DNA from: an uncultured Chloroflexota bacterium
Lineage (GTDB): Bacteria; Chloroflexota; Anaerolineae; Anaerolineales; Anaerolineaceae
DNA: 64,000 bases
Direction: 5' to 3'
Assembly (NCBI GenBank): GCA_902774215.1
Contig: CACYHU010000050.1
Span: 16,664 to 80,663, forward strand
Position numbers and translations under genes: made by a program. Below the pieces are notes generated by a model that saw only the letters and a list, made by a program, of their open reading frames with translations, was not told where the DNA came from and did no database searches. Positions 10,422 through 19,674 of the stretch are shown one piece after another. Within the stretch, counting starts at the first letter, position 1. Each line of letters starts with the position of its first letter.

Positions 10422-11611
10422 CAGCGCACCCCTTCTTTCCCGGTCAGCGTAATACGTGGATCGATCAGCGTCATAAGCAGGTCACCAAGGAAAACCCCCA
10501 TGATACCCATCGTAGCGTAAAGCAGGACGATCCCCTGAACGAGGGTGAGGTCATACCGGCCGATCGCCATTGTCAGTTCCGGCCCCATTCCGGGAACCGC
10601 GAAGAATGTCTCTGTCAAAAGAGAACCGCCAACTGTCAGGAGAATCGAATAAGGCAGGTACTGTGCCAGCGGGACGAAGGCATTTTTCAAAACATGCCGG
10701 AACATTACCTGCTGGTCAGTCAGGCCTTTGAGCTTGGCAAGACGAATATAATCCTTGTTCAATTCATCCACCATGTAGCGGCGGGTCCAGAGCATATAAC
10801 CGGCAGTAGAACCGATAGAGAGACAAATAATCGGGAGAACCATGGTCAGACTGGGATTCTTCGCTGTTGCGTCATAACGCATCGGCAGTCCGAAGAAGGT
10901 GGCACCGGCGATCATGATCACGGTATAAATGACCAGATGCGGCACCGCGTTGACAATAACGGTATAAGCGGTTCCGATGTGATCGAAGAGCTGGTCTTTA
11001 TATCTTGCCTGCAGAACACCGAAAACGACACCGAGAACAAGAGAAATTCCCAGCGAAATAAGACCGATTTTCATTGAGACAGCCATTTTTGTGGCAATCA
11101 CATCTGTAACATACTGGTTTTTTTCAAGACGGATGCTTTTGCCGAGATTGAACTTCAGCCTGGCACTATAACCATCTTTCAGTTTGCCGGCAAAAGGATC
11201 CTCACCTTTCAATTTCATCGAAAGGTATTTCCAGATATTTACTGAATCAATCGTTTTTACCTCTTTCCCCTTTTCATTATAAACACGCATCTGGAACATG
11301 TCGCGGAAAAAATCTCCCAACTGTGCCAGAACAGAGCGGTTCACATAACCTGTGCCATGAGATTCGCCATGACTGCAGGATTCACAGGGATGGCCGTCAA
11401 TTTCACCTTTTCCGCCGCACTCGCGGCAGATCTGCATGATCCCCAGACGCTCCAGTTTTGCATATTTCTGGGATTCAGTGAATTTCATCAATTCATCTTC
11501 CGTGAAGAAATAGTCACTGGGCATCAGCCGCAGCAGAAAAAAAACAATGCAGACGACTAACAGGATAACGAGGATCGATTGAAAAAAACGTTTCAGAATG
11601 TATTTGACCAT
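10421..11611 (-). CDS. Peptide ABC importer permease, DppB/OppB-like, with a four-cysteine loop insert
   Basis: 396 residues, longer than the usual 300-340. Helix 1 spans about 9-30. The loop to helix 2 (about 31-170) is enlarged and by topology lies outside the membrane. It contains CRECGGKG at 62-69 and CESC at 76-79, a C-x2-C-x10-C-x2-C array that resembles the zinc-binding CxxCxGxG units of DnaJ. The permease core follows, with coupling loop KLKGLTDQQVMFRHVLKNA. The start is preceded by AAGGAGG. It is the first gene after the SBP1 terminator and pairs with the DppC-like permease. Whether the cysteines bind metal or form disulfides is unknown. Confidence 0.92.
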   Translation of the reverse strand: MVKYILKRFFQSILVILLVVCIVFFLLRLMPSDYFFTEDELMKFTESQKYAKLERLGIMQICRECGGKGEIDGHPCESCSHGESHGTGYVNRSVLAQLGDFFRDMFQMRVYNEKGKEVKTIDSVNIWKYLSMKLKGEDPFAGKLKDGYSARLKFNLGKSIRLEKNQYVTDVIATKMAVSMKIGLISLGISLVLGVVFGVLQARYKDQLFDHIGTAYTVIVNAVPHLVIYTVIMIAGATFFGLPMRYDATAKNPSLTMVLPIICLSIGSTAGYMLWTRRYMVDELNKDYIRLAKLKGLTDQQVMFRHVLKNAFVPLAQYLPYSILLTVGGSLLTETFFAVPGMGPELTMAIGRYDLTLVQGIVLLYATMGIMGVFLGDLLMTLIDPRITLTGKEGVR

Positions 11612-11644
11612 GTGTCCTTTCCTCCTTTGTTTATTTATTTGGCC

Positions 11645-11741
11645 GGTAGTTGGTAGTTATTAGTTAATGTCAGGATCATTGATTTTTCTGTTTAAAATAT
11701 TCAAAAGCATCTGTCAACTACTAACTGCCAACTACTAACTG
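11645..11741. repeat. Degenerate inverted minisatellite (TAGTTGG/CAACTAC units)
   Basis: About 11645-11668 carries repeats of GGTAGTT, and about 11713-11741 carries the complementary units CAACTACTAACTGC, so the two blocks can pair across about 45 bases. It lies between the SBP1 terminator and permease B. No coding potential. Confidence 0.55.
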
Positions 11742-11748
11742 CTCTAAT

Positions 11749-11791
11749 AAAAATCCGGAGCAGTCCCTTTTTGGGGGAACTGCCCCGGAGG
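11749..11791 (-). terminator. Terminator/attenuator between SBP1 and the permease genes
   Basis: On the minus strand a stem CCGGGGCAGTTCCC / GGGACTGCTCCGG is followed by ATTTTTATT. It sits downstream of SBP1 and upstream of permease B, so read-through would be needed for a shared transcript. This would favour more binding protein than permease. Confidence 0.8.
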
Positions 11792-11834
11792 CAGTTCATA
11801 ATACCGGCGTCATCAGACACCGGAGGTATAACAA

Positions 11835-13751
11835 TTATTCAGCCGCGTAGGCAGCAGCATTTGCTTCAGCCTGTTCGGTGGTCAGCAGATCGGTGGAAGT
11901 TTCCCAATCAGTGTAGCGGTATGCCTGCATACCGTACATGCTGTAAACCTTGGAGAAAGCATTGATCTTTGTCAGTTCCCATTGGACTTCATAGAACCAC
12001 GGGATGACCAGAGCATGATCAAGCATGCAGGCTTCGGCTTTAGCGAAAGCAGCGTAACGAGCATCGATGTCATCGGTGATAGCTTTTGCTTCCGTAACGA
12101 GTTCGGTAAATTCTTCGTAAGCGGCGATCAGATCCGGATCGGTAGCTTCATTAATGATGCTATATGCATTGGAATAATATGCAGCAGTATCATCATAGGT
12201 TTCCTGACCAAGGAAGTTGATCGGGTCAGCAAAGTCAGCGCCCCAGCCATTGATGTAGATGGAAGCTTTATGCGGTTTGCGGACTTCATTTGCAAGTGAA
12301 GAAATATAAGTGCCGATCTTCAGAGTGATATAATCACTGCCCATGGTTTCAGCAACGATGTTTTCAAGAACTTTATAAGTCTGGATCAGTACATCATTGG
12401 AACCTGCGACATAGATTTCCATCGTTACAGGGAATGTGACGCCTTTTGCACTGAGTTCTTCCATCGCCTTGGCTTTGTATTCAGCAGCCAGGTCAGGATT
12501 GCGGCGGGCGTAGGTTTCATAATTGTACTGCAGGCCGATCTCGTCGCGGACCAGCTGGGTATAGTCGGTACCGTCAGAGGTGAAAGAAACGCCGTTGCCG
12601 GTATAACCAAAGTTCTGGCAATTCAGAGGATTGATCGGATTGTAGCGGGCAAAGTAATTGACCGGATCCAGACCATAATAGAGACTCTTTCTGAAGTTCT
12701 CATTGGCAACAGCCAGATTCCAGTTTTCATCCGGGGTTTCACCGTCTTCAAGATTCTTGCTGTAGACCAGATGGATCTGATAAGAATATTTGGTCGGGCG
12801 CATTTCAACAAGGTTGTTATGATATTTGTTTGCCGGATCGTTGTAAATTTCCTGCAGGGTAGCAGCATCAAGGCTGACATGGTCAAGTTCACCCTTATCA
12901 AACAGCTGGAAAGCGGTAGCTGCGGATTCAACGATCTTAATAGTGACAGTGTCGAAGCGCTTAACATTGGCGTCGTTCCAGTAGTTCGGGCTCTTGGTCA
13001 GGACTTTCTGGTTGTCTTTTTCAAAATAGGTGATGGTATAAGGACCTGAATACCACAGATCTTCCCAGGTGATGTCGCGGTAGCCTTCAACACCGATTTC
13101 TTCGATGAGTTCAGCAGAGAGCGGATACAGGCAGTTATAAGTGGCGACGGACGGGAAATACGGCAGGCTGTCGACCAGATAATAGGTGATGGTTCCTTCT
13201 AAATCATCACATTCAATGCCAACCATTTCAGCAAACTTGGAATCCTCATCAGCGGTAAGCTCATAAGCGGCTTCCGGACCATCGGATTCGGTAAGTTCTT
13301 TGGTATATTCATAATATTCTGCAGCACCGGCGATCATTTCCATCGGCATGGAAGAGTTATAGGAATCGTTCTTCGCATAGTTCAGAACCCATTCAAGACC
13401 GGTTGCCCAGTCGGAAGCGACAACATCAGCCTGAACTTCGCCGTCTTTGTCGAACCAGGTCATGCCTTCATTGAGGGTGAAGACCCAGGTATGTCCGCCA
13501 TCCGGGCTTTCGTAGGATTTAGCGGCATTCAGCTTCAGATTACCATGATTGTCGTTGGTCAACAGACCATCAATCAGGTTGTTCAAAACATTCAGGTCCT
13601 GAGCAGCCTGGGAATAGTGAATATTCCAGGTTTCAACTTCACGGCCCTTTGTTTCGTAGGTGTTGAGGTTTGTCAGTTCATCAGCCATTGCCATGGAGAC
13701 AGCACTGAGGATCATGACGAACGCTAACACGACAGCAAGCATTTTCTTCAT
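11835..13751 (-). CDS. Peptide ABC importer substrate-binding protein 1 (SBP family 5)
   Basis: 638 residues with a Sec signal peptide (hydrophobic stretch about 4-20, likely cleavage after AMA, residues 21-23) and no lipobox cysteine. The mature protein shows the family-5 features of DppA/OppA: an N-terminal LNTYETKGREVETWN segment, LNEGMTWFDKDG and VVASDWATGLEW (matching F-x-D-G-x-p-V-TA-D-V), a SPNYWND segment, and a C-terminal GWGADFADPINFL. It captures peptides outside the membrane and delivers them to the permease encoded downstream. It is a paralogue of the protein encoded just upstream and clearly arose by tandem duplication. A strong ribosome site GGAGG precedes the ATG. Confidence 0.93.
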   Translation of the reverse strand: MKKMLAVVLAFVMILSAVSMAMADELTNLNTYETKGREVETWNIHYSQAAQDLNVLNNLIDGLLTNDNHGNLKLNAAKSYESPDGGHTWVFTLNEGMTWFDKDGEVQADVVASDWATGLEWVLNYAKNDSYNSSMPMEMIAGAAEYYEYTKELTESDGPEAAYELTADEDSKFAEMVGIECDDLEGTITYYLVDSLPYFPSVATYNCLYPLSAELIEEIGVEGYRDITWEDLWYSGPYTITYFEKDNQKVLTKSPNYWNDANVKRFDTVTIKIVESAATAFQLFDKGELDHVSLDAATLQEIYNDPANKYHNNLVEMRPTKYSYQIHLVYSKNLEDGETPDENWNLAVANENFRKSLYYGLDPVNYFARYNPINPLNCQNFGYTGNGVSFTSDGTDYTQLVRDEIGLQYNYETYARRNPDLAAEYKAKAMEELSAKGVTFPVTMEIYVAGSNDVLIQTYKVLENIVAETMGSDYITLKIGTYISSLANEVRKPHKASIYINGWGADFADPINFLGQETYDDTAAYYSNAYSIINEATDPDLIAAYEEFTELVTEAKAITDDIDARYAAFAKAEACMLDHALVIPWFYEVQWELTKINAFSKVYSMYGMQAYRYTDWETSTDLLTTEQAEANAAAYAAE

Positions 13752-13798
13752 ATTTTTTCCTCCAAATTAAAATTTAACATTTAAAAAATGTTTCAATT

Positions 13799-13827
13799 AT
13801 TTTACCGTTTTCATAAATTGACGTCAA
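13799..13827 (-). promoter_or_regulatory. Promoter of SBP1
   Basis: Minus-strand TTGACG (13822-13827), 17-base spacer, TAAAAT (13799-13804). The -35 region is within a perfect TTGACGTCAA palindrome. Same layout as the SBP2 promoter. Confidence 0.7.
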
Positions 13828-13873
13828 GAAAATTAAAAAAATGAATGATATACGATATAGTTTTTAATAAAAA

Positions 13874-13901
13874 AACGGGACAGCGCAGATACTGTCCCGT
13901 T
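13874..13901 (-). terminator. Terminator of SBP2
   Basis: Perfect stem AACGGGACAG (13874-13883) and CTGTCCCGTT (13892-13901), followed on the minus strand by a T-run, just after the SBP2 stop codon. Confidence 0.88.
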
Positions 13902-13919
13902 CGAGTGAATTGTTTTTTC

Positions 13920-15833
13920 CTATTCGGCAGCCCAGACGGCGGCGTTTGCGGCAGCTTCAGCTGTGGTGAGCGGTTCGGTATTTACTTCCCAGCCGACATA
14001 GCGGTAAGTCTGCATGCCATACATGGCATAAACGCGGCTGTAATCATTGATCTTGGTCAGTTCCCATTCAATGACGTAATGGGTGGGAATCACCAGCGCG
14101 TGGTCAAGGAAGCAGGCTTCAGCCTTTGCGAAGGCGGCATAACGCTCATCCAGATCGTCGGTGATGGCATCGGCAGCTTTTGTGAGTTCCGTGAATTCCT
14201 GATACGCAGCGATGAGGTCCAGATCAGTGACTTCATTCACATGGCTGTATACGGTGGAAAAATAAGCGGAAGTATCGTCATATGTCTCCTGCCCGAGGAA
14301 GTTGATCGGATCAGCAAAGTCAGCGCCCCAGCCGGTAACATAGAAGGAAGCTTTACGGGGTGTGCGGACTTCATTGGCAAGTGAAGAAATATAGGTGTTG
14401 GTCTTCAGGACAACAAAATCATCACCCAGACCGTCACGGAAGATGTTTTCAAGCACCTTGGCAGTCTGAGCCTCAACGTCATTGGAGCCGTTGATGTAAT
14501 AATCAATTGTGACCGGGAAGGTAACGCCCTTTGCGCTCAGTTCTTCGATCGCTTTGGCTTTATATTCTGCAGTCGCTTCAGGATCATAGCGATTATAGAC
14601 GGAATAATCGTAGTCAACGCCCATTTCTTCGCGTACAAGCTTTGTGTAGTCCGTACCGTCAGAAGTGAAGGATACACCGTTACCGGTATAGACATAGTTC
14701 TGAGAGTTCAGCGGGTTGATGGCGTTCGTACGGGCGAAATAATTCGTCAGGTCCAGACCGTAGTAAAGTGCCTTGCGGAAGTTTTCATTGGCAATGGCCA
14801 GATTCCAGTTGGTGTCCGGGGTAGTTCCGTCTTCCAGATTCTTTGCAAAATCGAAGTGGAAGTGATAAGCGTATTTGGTCGGGCGCATTTCTACAAGATT
14901 ATTATGATACTTGTGATTTTCGTCCTTGTAGATTTCCTGCAAAGTAGCCTGGTCAAGAGAGACATGGTCAAGTTCTCCCTGTGTAAACAGCTGGTAAGCG
15001 ACAGCATTGGAATCAACGATCTTGAGTGTGATCGAGTCGAGACGGTCAACATTGGCGTCGTTCCAGTAGTTCGGGCTCTTGGTGAAGACCTTCTGGTTAT
15101 CGTATTCAAAATAGGTGATCGTGTACGCACCGGAGTACCACATATCTTCCCAGGTCACATCACGGTAGCCTTCCACACCGAGTTCTTCCAGCATGGAAGC
15201 TGAGGCCGGATACAGGCAGTTGTAGGTTGCCACGGACGGGAAATAGGGAAGCTTCCCGACGAGCGTATAGGTGATGGTACCGGCTTCATCGTCACATTCG
15301 ATGCCTACCATCTCATCAAAAACAGAACCTTCTTCAGCAGTAAGAGCCCAGGCAGCTTCATTGCCTTCTTTGTCGGCAAGATCTTTTGTGTAATCGTAAT
15401 ATTCCTGCGCTCCGGCGATCATCTGGTTCGGCATGGATGTATTGTATGAATCATTTTTCGCATAGTTCAATACCCATTCCAGACCGGTCGCCCAGTCAGA
15501 CGCCAAAACATCGGCCTGATATTCGCCATCCTTATTGAACCAGGTCATTCCTTCGTTCAATGTGAAGACCCAGGTCTGCCCGCCATCGGTGGTCTCATAG
15601 GATTTCGCGGCATTCAGCTGCATATCGCCATGATTATCGTTGGTCATCAAACCATCGATCAGGTTGACCAGGACGTTGTTATCCACAGCGCGCTGAGACA
15701 TGTGAACATTCCAGGTTTCGAGTTCACGGCCTCTGGTCTCATAGGTGGTCAGCGTATTCTGTCGTTCTGCAAAAGAGACCGAGACGGTGACGAGCAAAAT
15801 AAGCACCAGCACAGGAAACAAATATTTCTTCAT
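13920..15833 (-). CDS. Peptide ABC importer substrate-binding protein 2 (SBP family 5)
   Basis: 637 residues, a close paralogue of SBP1 along its whole length (same NTLTTYETRGRELETWNV opening, same SPNYWND and GWGADFADPINFL blocks). It has a Sec signal peptide with probable cleavage after SFA (residues 20-22) and no lipobox. The gene has its own promoter and its own terminator, so it can be expressed separately from SBP1 and the transport machinery. Two binding proteins sharing one permease/ATPase set would widen the range of peptides taken up; this is inference. AAGGAGG lies ahead of the ATG. Confidence 0.93.
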   Translation of the reverse strand: MKKYLFPVLVLILLVTVSVSFAERQNTLTTYETRGRELETWNVHMSQRAVDNNVLVNLIDGLMTNDNHGDMQLNAAKSYETTDGGQTWVFTLNEGMTWFNKDGEYQADVLASDWATGLEWVLNYAKNDSYNTSMPNQMIAGAQEYYDYTKDLADKEGNEAAWALTAEEGSVFDEMVGIECDDEAGTITYTLVGKLPYFPSVATYNCLYPASASMLEELGVEGYRDVTWEDMWYSGAYTITYFEYDNQKVFTKSPNYWNDANVDRLDSITLKIVDSNAVAYQLFTQGELDHVSLDQATLQEIYKDENHKYHNNLVEMRPTKYAYHFHFDFAKNLEDGTTPDTNWNLAIANENFRKALYYGLDLTNYFARTNAINPLNSQNYVYTGNGVSFTSDGTDYTKLVREEMGVDYDYSVYNRYDPEATAEYKAKAIEELSAKGVTFPVTIDYYINGSNDVEAQTAKVLENIFRDGLGDDFVVLKTNTYISSLANEVRTPRKASFYVTGWGADFADPINFLGQETYDDTSAYFSTVYSHVNEVTDLDLIAAYQEFTELTKAADAITDDLDERYAAFAKAEACFLDHALVIPTHYVIEWELTKINDYSRVYAMYGMQTYRYVGWEVNTEPLTTAEAAANAAVWAAE

Positions 15834-15878
15834 AATGATTTCCCTCCTTATGAATAATGAAAAAAAATTGATTGGCTT

Positions 15879-15907
15879 ATTTTACCTTTATGGTAATAAG
15901 CGGTCAA
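15879..15907 (-). promoter_or_regulatory. Promoter of SBP2
   Basis: Minus-strand TTGACC (15902-15907), 17-base spacer, TAAAAT (15879-15884), about 45 bases before the ATG. Confidence 0.7.
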
Positions 15908-15913
15908 GAAATT

Positions 15914-15939
15914 TATTACACAGTCAATATTACACAGTC
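15914..15939 (+). repeat. Direct repeat TATTACACAGTC x2 in a divergent promoter region
   Basis: Two perfect 12-base copies at 15914-15925 and 15928-15939 (14-base period) lie between SBP2 and the plus-strand membrane gene, immediately upstream of the SBP2 -35 box. Possible regulator binding site. Confidence 0.45.
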
Positions 15940-16012
15940 GATAGAAGATATAAAGTAAACATACTTCCGTTTGTCTGGTAAAATTGGTTATTACAAGTGC
16001 TGAGGAGGAAAA

Positions 16013-16429
16013 TTGAAAAAGATCAAAGAAATATATGAGCCCTATATGCTTCGGCCGATGATCTATATGACCTTTACCCGTTTTGTGCTGGGTTTGTTCA
16101 TCACACTGCTGGCGGATTTTTTCATCTCACAGAACGTCGGGCATTCCGTGAAAAAAGACGGCTTTTTTATTTGTGCTTTTATATTTGCTCTTCTTACCGT
16201 GATCGCATGGCTGCGGATGGATGGCGTCAGGCTGCCGCAGCTGATGATGCTGCGTGTCAATCCTTCGAAAAAGCCTTCACGAATGTATGGCGATATGATC
16301 GATTTTGTAGAAGAACGTCCGGGAATCGATTTCAATGACCTTGATGACCGGGAGAAGGACCTTTGTATTTTTGCAGCGAATTTTTTTTGTTTTCTCGTTT
16401 TTCTATTGACAGCCCTGATCATAAAATAA
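16013..16429 (+). CDS. Small membrane protein of unknown function
   Basis: 138 residues from a TTG start with a strong GAGGAGG site at 16002-16008. Three hydrophobic segments are visible (about 20-40, 50-66 and 118-136), with a hydrophilic stretch between helices 2 and 3 containing DFVEERPGIDFNDLDDREKD. I do not recognise the family. It lies between the two peptide-importer loci and is transcribed toward the second, with about 240 bases and a separate promoter between them, so it is probably not part of that operon. The coding frame is supported by the ribosome site and by plausible membrane topology. Confidence 0.65.
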   Translation: MKKIKEIYEPYMLRPMIYMTFTRFVLGLFITLLADFFISQNVGHSVKKDGFFICAFIFALLTVIAWLRMDGVRLPQLMMLRVNPSKKPSRMYGDMIDFVEERPGIDFNDLDDREKDLCIFAANFFCFLVFLLTALIIK

Positions 16430-16480
16430 GCGCCTCCTCATACACTTGATTGTGCTAAAGTAATGAAAGAACAGTCTTTA

Positions 16481-16510
16481 TTGGCATAAAAAATGAAATT
16501 GTGGTATAGT
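16481..16510 (+). promoter_or_regulatory. Promoter of the second peptide-importer operon
   Basis: TTGGCA (16481-16486), 18-base spacer, TATAGT (16505-16510) preceded by TGG (extended -10). It leaves a leader of about 150 bases before the first ATG at 16669. Confidence 0.7.
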
Positions 16511-16668
16511 TTTTCTTCGTAAAATAATTTAGGTTATAAGATTTTATTTTGATCGAGCTTCAGAATTTGAAACGACGAATTTTTCAGAAACAAGGGTAAT
16601 TACATGACAGCAGGCTTGTAAAGGCGCTGGCATGTTTTTTTAGTTATTTTCAGGAGGTGAAACACATT

Positions 16669-17580
16669 ATGCTGCGATATTTTGTCACTCGTATTTTGCT
16701 GGCAATCGTAACTGTGTTCATCATCATCACGATCACGTTTTTCGCAATGAATGCGATCCCGGGAGGACCTTTCGCGTCTGAGAAGGCTCCTTCAGCAGCG
16801 GTCAAGGCTGTGCTTGAGGAGCGCTATAATCTGGATAAACCGGTCGGAACGCAGTTCATCTTATATCTAAAAAATATTCTTCACGGAGATTTTGGCGTTT
16901 CATTAAAAACAGGCCGTCCGATCACAACGGTTATCTCGGAGTCATTCGGAATATCTGCAAGGCTTGGCCTTATGGCCGCACTAGTCGCGATTGTTTTCGG
17001 ACTGACATTCGGAAGTATTGCGGCGCTGACACGCAGCGGGATCTCTGACAGACTGATCATTTTTTTTACAACGCTGCTGGTTTCGGTGCCAAGTTTTGTG
17101 CTCGCAACATTGCTTCTTCTGGTCTTCTGTCTGCAGCTAAAATGGTTCCCTGTCTGGAGCTCCTCCAACCCCAATTATGTTCTGCCGGTAATTTCTCTTG
17201 CAATGTCTCCGATGGCATATATTACACGGCTGACCAAATCTTCCATGCTTGATGTGTTGGGACAGGACTATATCCGTACCGCGGTTTCCAAAGGTGTTTC
17301 CCAATTCTGGGTCATTGCCAAGCATGCCCTCCGCAACGCTCTGATCCCGGTTATCACGTATGTCGGACCGATGGTTGCGTATATTATTACCGGTTCTCTG
17401 GTTGTGGAATCAGTTTTCACTATCGGCGGACTTGGCGGCAAATTTGTATCTTCGATCAACAATCAGGATTACCCGATGATCATGGCCACGACAATATTTC
17501 TGGCTGTTTTGATGGTCCTTGCAACTCTGATTTCCGATCTGGTTTACAAGCTTGTTGACCCACGGATCTCATTTGATTAA
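16669..17580 (+). CDS. Peptide ABC importer permease, DppB/OppB-like (second system)
   Basis: 303 residues from ATG 16669, which follows AGGAGG at 16652-16657. An upstream in-frame GTG at 16657 overlaps the ribosome site and was rejected. Six membrane helices of normal OppB length are present, with an N-terminal AIPGGPF motif in the first loop (A-x-P-G-D/G-P-F is typical of OppB) and coupling loop RTAVSKGVSQFWVIAKHALRN cut here to its core KGVSQFWVIAKHALRN. Unlike the paralogue at 10421-11611, it has no cysteine-rich loop insert. It is first in an operon of permease, permease, ATPase, ATPase and binding lipoprotein. Confidence 0.94.
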   Translation: MLRYFVTRILLAIVTVFIIITITFFAMNAIPGGPFASEKAPSAAVKAVLEERYNLDKPVGTQFILYLKNILHGDFGVSLKTGRPITTVISESFGISARLGLMAALVAIVFGLTFGSIAALTRSGISDRLIIFFTTLLVSVPSFVLATLLLLVFCLQLKWFPVWSSSNPNYVLPVISLAMSPMAYITRLTKSSMLDVLGQDYIRTAVSKGVSQFWVIAKHALRNALIPVITYVGPMVAYIITGSLVVESVFTIGGLGGKFVSSINNQDYPMIMATTIFLAVLMVLATLISDLVYKLVDPRISFD

Positions 17581-17595
17581 GAGGAGGATTTGAAG

Positions 17596-18669
17596 ATGGA
17601 TGAGAGCAAAGGATTCCCAAAAAAACAACTTCTGAGCCTCCAATTGGATCTTTCCAAATTTGAACAGGTTTCGGATGAGGAAAAAGCGCAGGCTGTTATT
17701 ATGCGGGAGTCAACCACCTTTTTCAAGGATGGTATGAGAAAACTGAGAAAGAATCCTCTCGCGATGGGCAGCCTGGTTGTACTTGTTTTAATTATCCTGC
17801 TGATCGTTATCGCACCGAGGATCGTTCCCTACAGCTATGATCAGATGATCACGGTCGATGGTAAACGTGACAAGACCGCTAAAAACCTGGCTCCATTTAC
17901 ATATTCAAAAAATGAACAGGCAGCTATTGACAAAGGTGAAAAAATATTCCCTCATATTTTCGGTACGGATGAGCTTTGCCGTGATTATTTTATGCGTGTT
18001 ATCTATGGAACGCGGGTTTCCCTCTCGGTCGGTCTCTTCGCAAGCCTTATCGTTTTGGTGATTGGATTGCTTTACGGTTCGATTTCCGGTTATGCGGGGG
18101 GAAAAGTTGATATTATCATGATGCGTATCGTGGATATCATTTATTCCCTGCCGGATACGCTGATGGTTATTTTGCTTTCTGTGATCCTCTCAACTGTTCT
18201 TACCGAAAAGCTTCAGGGTACGATTTTCCAGAAGCTTGGCGTAAACATGATCAGTTTGTTTATTGTGTTCGGATTGCTTTACTGGGTCGGTATGGCTCGT
18301 CTGGTCCGCGGACAAATACTGACAATTAAAAACAACGAATATGTACTTGCTGCCAAGGCTTTGGGTTCCGGGTCCGCACGAATCATCCTCAAACATATCC
18401 TGCCAAACTGTATGAGTGTGATCTTTATTTCGACCGCGCTGCAGGTGCCTTCCGCGATCTTTACGGAAAGCTACCTCTCATTCATTGGTCTCGGGGTACA
18501 GGCACCGATGCCTTCACTGGGTTCCCTGGCAAATGCTGCCCGCGGCGGACTTTCCAGCTACCCTTATAAGCTCGTATTTCCGGCTGTTATGATTTGTCTG
18601 ATCGTTCTCTCCTGCAACCTGCTGGGTGACGGACTGCGCGATGCTTTTGATCCGAAATTAAGGAGGTAA
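17596..18669 (+). CDS. Peptide ABC importer permease, DppC/OppC-like (second system)
   Basis: 357 residues from ATG 17596, ideally spaced from GAGGAGG at 17581-17587; a TTG at 17590 is too close to that site. A hydrophilic N-terminal tail (about 1-50) precedes helix 1 at about 56-76, then an extracytoplasmic loop with the FGTDELCRDYFMRVIYGTR block typical of OppC (FGTD-x-x-GRD). The permease core carries coupling loop AAKALGSGSARIILKHILPN. It lies 15 bases after the first permease and 2 bases before the ATPase gene, so co-translation is likely. Confidence 0.94.
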   Translation: MDESKGFPKKQLLSLQLDLSKFEQVSDEEKAQAVIMRESTTFFKDGMRKLRKNPLAMGSLVVLVLIILLIVIAPRIVPYSYDQMITVDGKRDKTAKNLAPFTYSKNEQAAIDKGEKIFPHIFGTDELCRDYFMRVIYGTRVSLSVGLFASLIVLVIGLLYGSISGYAGGKVDIIMMRIVDIIYSLPDTLMVILLSVILSTVLTEKLQGTIFQKLGVNMISLFIVFGLLYWVGMARLVRGQILTIKNNEYVLAAKALGSGSARIILKHILPNCMSVIFISTALQVPSAIFTESYLSFIGLGVQAPMPSLGSLANAARGGLSSYPYKLVFPAVMICLIVLSCNLLGDGLRDAFDPKLRR

Positions 18670-18671
18670 AT

Positions 18672-19673
18672 ATGACAGAGAGACTTTTGGAAGTAAAAGA
18701 TCTGCATACATCCTTCTTTACAGACGCAGGTGAAGTAAAAGCTGTAAACGGATTATCATTCAATCTGGATGAAGGAGAGGTTTTAGGGATCGTCGGTGAG
18801 TCAGGTTCCGGTAAAAGCGTAACCGCTTATTCGATCATGCGCATTCTGACAAATCCCGGAACAATAAAAAGCGGTCAGATCCTTTATAAAGGACAGGATA
18901 TTTCAAAGATCCCGGAAAAGGAAATGCGGAAAATTCGCGGAGCAAAGATTTCCATTATTTTCCAGGATCCGATGACTTCGCTGAATCCTACATATACGAT
19001 CGGGAACCAGATCGAGGAAGCAATTTTACTGCATACAAATCGGACAAAGTCAGAAGCCCGTGAACGCGCAATTGAAATGCTGAAGCTGGTTGGTGTCAAT
19101 GAGCCGGAAAAACGCGTAAGGCAATATCCTCACGAGCTTTCCGGCGGTATGCGGCAGCGTGTGATGATAGCGATGGCACTGGCCTGCGAGCCGGACATCC
19201 TGATTGCCGATGAGCCGACAACAGCTCTGGATGTGACGATACAGGCTCAGATTCTTGAACTGATGCAGAATCTGCAGAAGGAATTGGGAATGGCGATCAT
19301 CATTATCACACATGATCTGGGTGTGATTGCAGATATGTGCGACACCATCATCGTGATGTATGGCGGACGTGCCTGTGAACGCGGTACGGCCGATGAGATT
19401 TTCTATAACCCGTGCCATGAATATACAAAAGGTCTGATGCGGTCGATCCCGAGTATTGTCGGAAAGCGGGAGCGACTGATACCGATCTCGGGTACACCGA
19501 TCGATCAATTGAATCTGCCGAAAGGCTGTGCCTTTGCACCCCGTTGTGATAATGCTATGCGGATCTGCATGGAAGCTCAGCCGGATGAGATAATGATCAA
19601 TCAGGATCATTCGGCAGCATGCTGGATGAATGTGAAAAAAGTCTACGAAGAAGCCGGAAAGGAGAAAGCCTGA
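18672..19673 (+). CDS. Peptide ABC importer ATPase, DppD/OppD-like (second system)
   Basis: 333 residues, normal length. Walker [10 protein letters not shown]-loop [10 protein letters not shown], signature LSGGMRQR, Walker B ILIADEP, D-loop ALD and switch THDLG are all intact. The C-terminal oligopeptide domain has the usual cysteine cluster (GCAFAPRC, then C at MRIC and AAC), contrasting with the degenerate version in the fused ATPase at 7287-9347. The ATG follows AGGAGG closely, and the gene ends one base before the next ATPase. Confidence 0.94.
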   Translation: MTERLLEVKDLHTSFFTDAGEVKAVNGLSFNLDEGEVLGIVGESGSGKSVTAYSIMRILTNPGTIKSGQILYKGQDISKIPEKEMRKIRGAKISIIFQDPMTSLNPTYTIGNQIEEAILLHTNRTKSEARERAIEMLKLVGVNEPEKRVRQYPHELSGGMRQRVMIAMALACEPDILIADEPTTALDVTIQAQILELMQNLQKELGMAIIIITHDLGVIADMCDTIIVMYGGRACERGTADEIFYNPCHEYTKGLMRSIPSIVGKRERLIPISGTPIDQLNLPKGCAFAPRCDNAMRICMEAQPDEIMINQDHSAACWMNVKKVYEEAGKEKA

Positions 19674-19674
19674 T

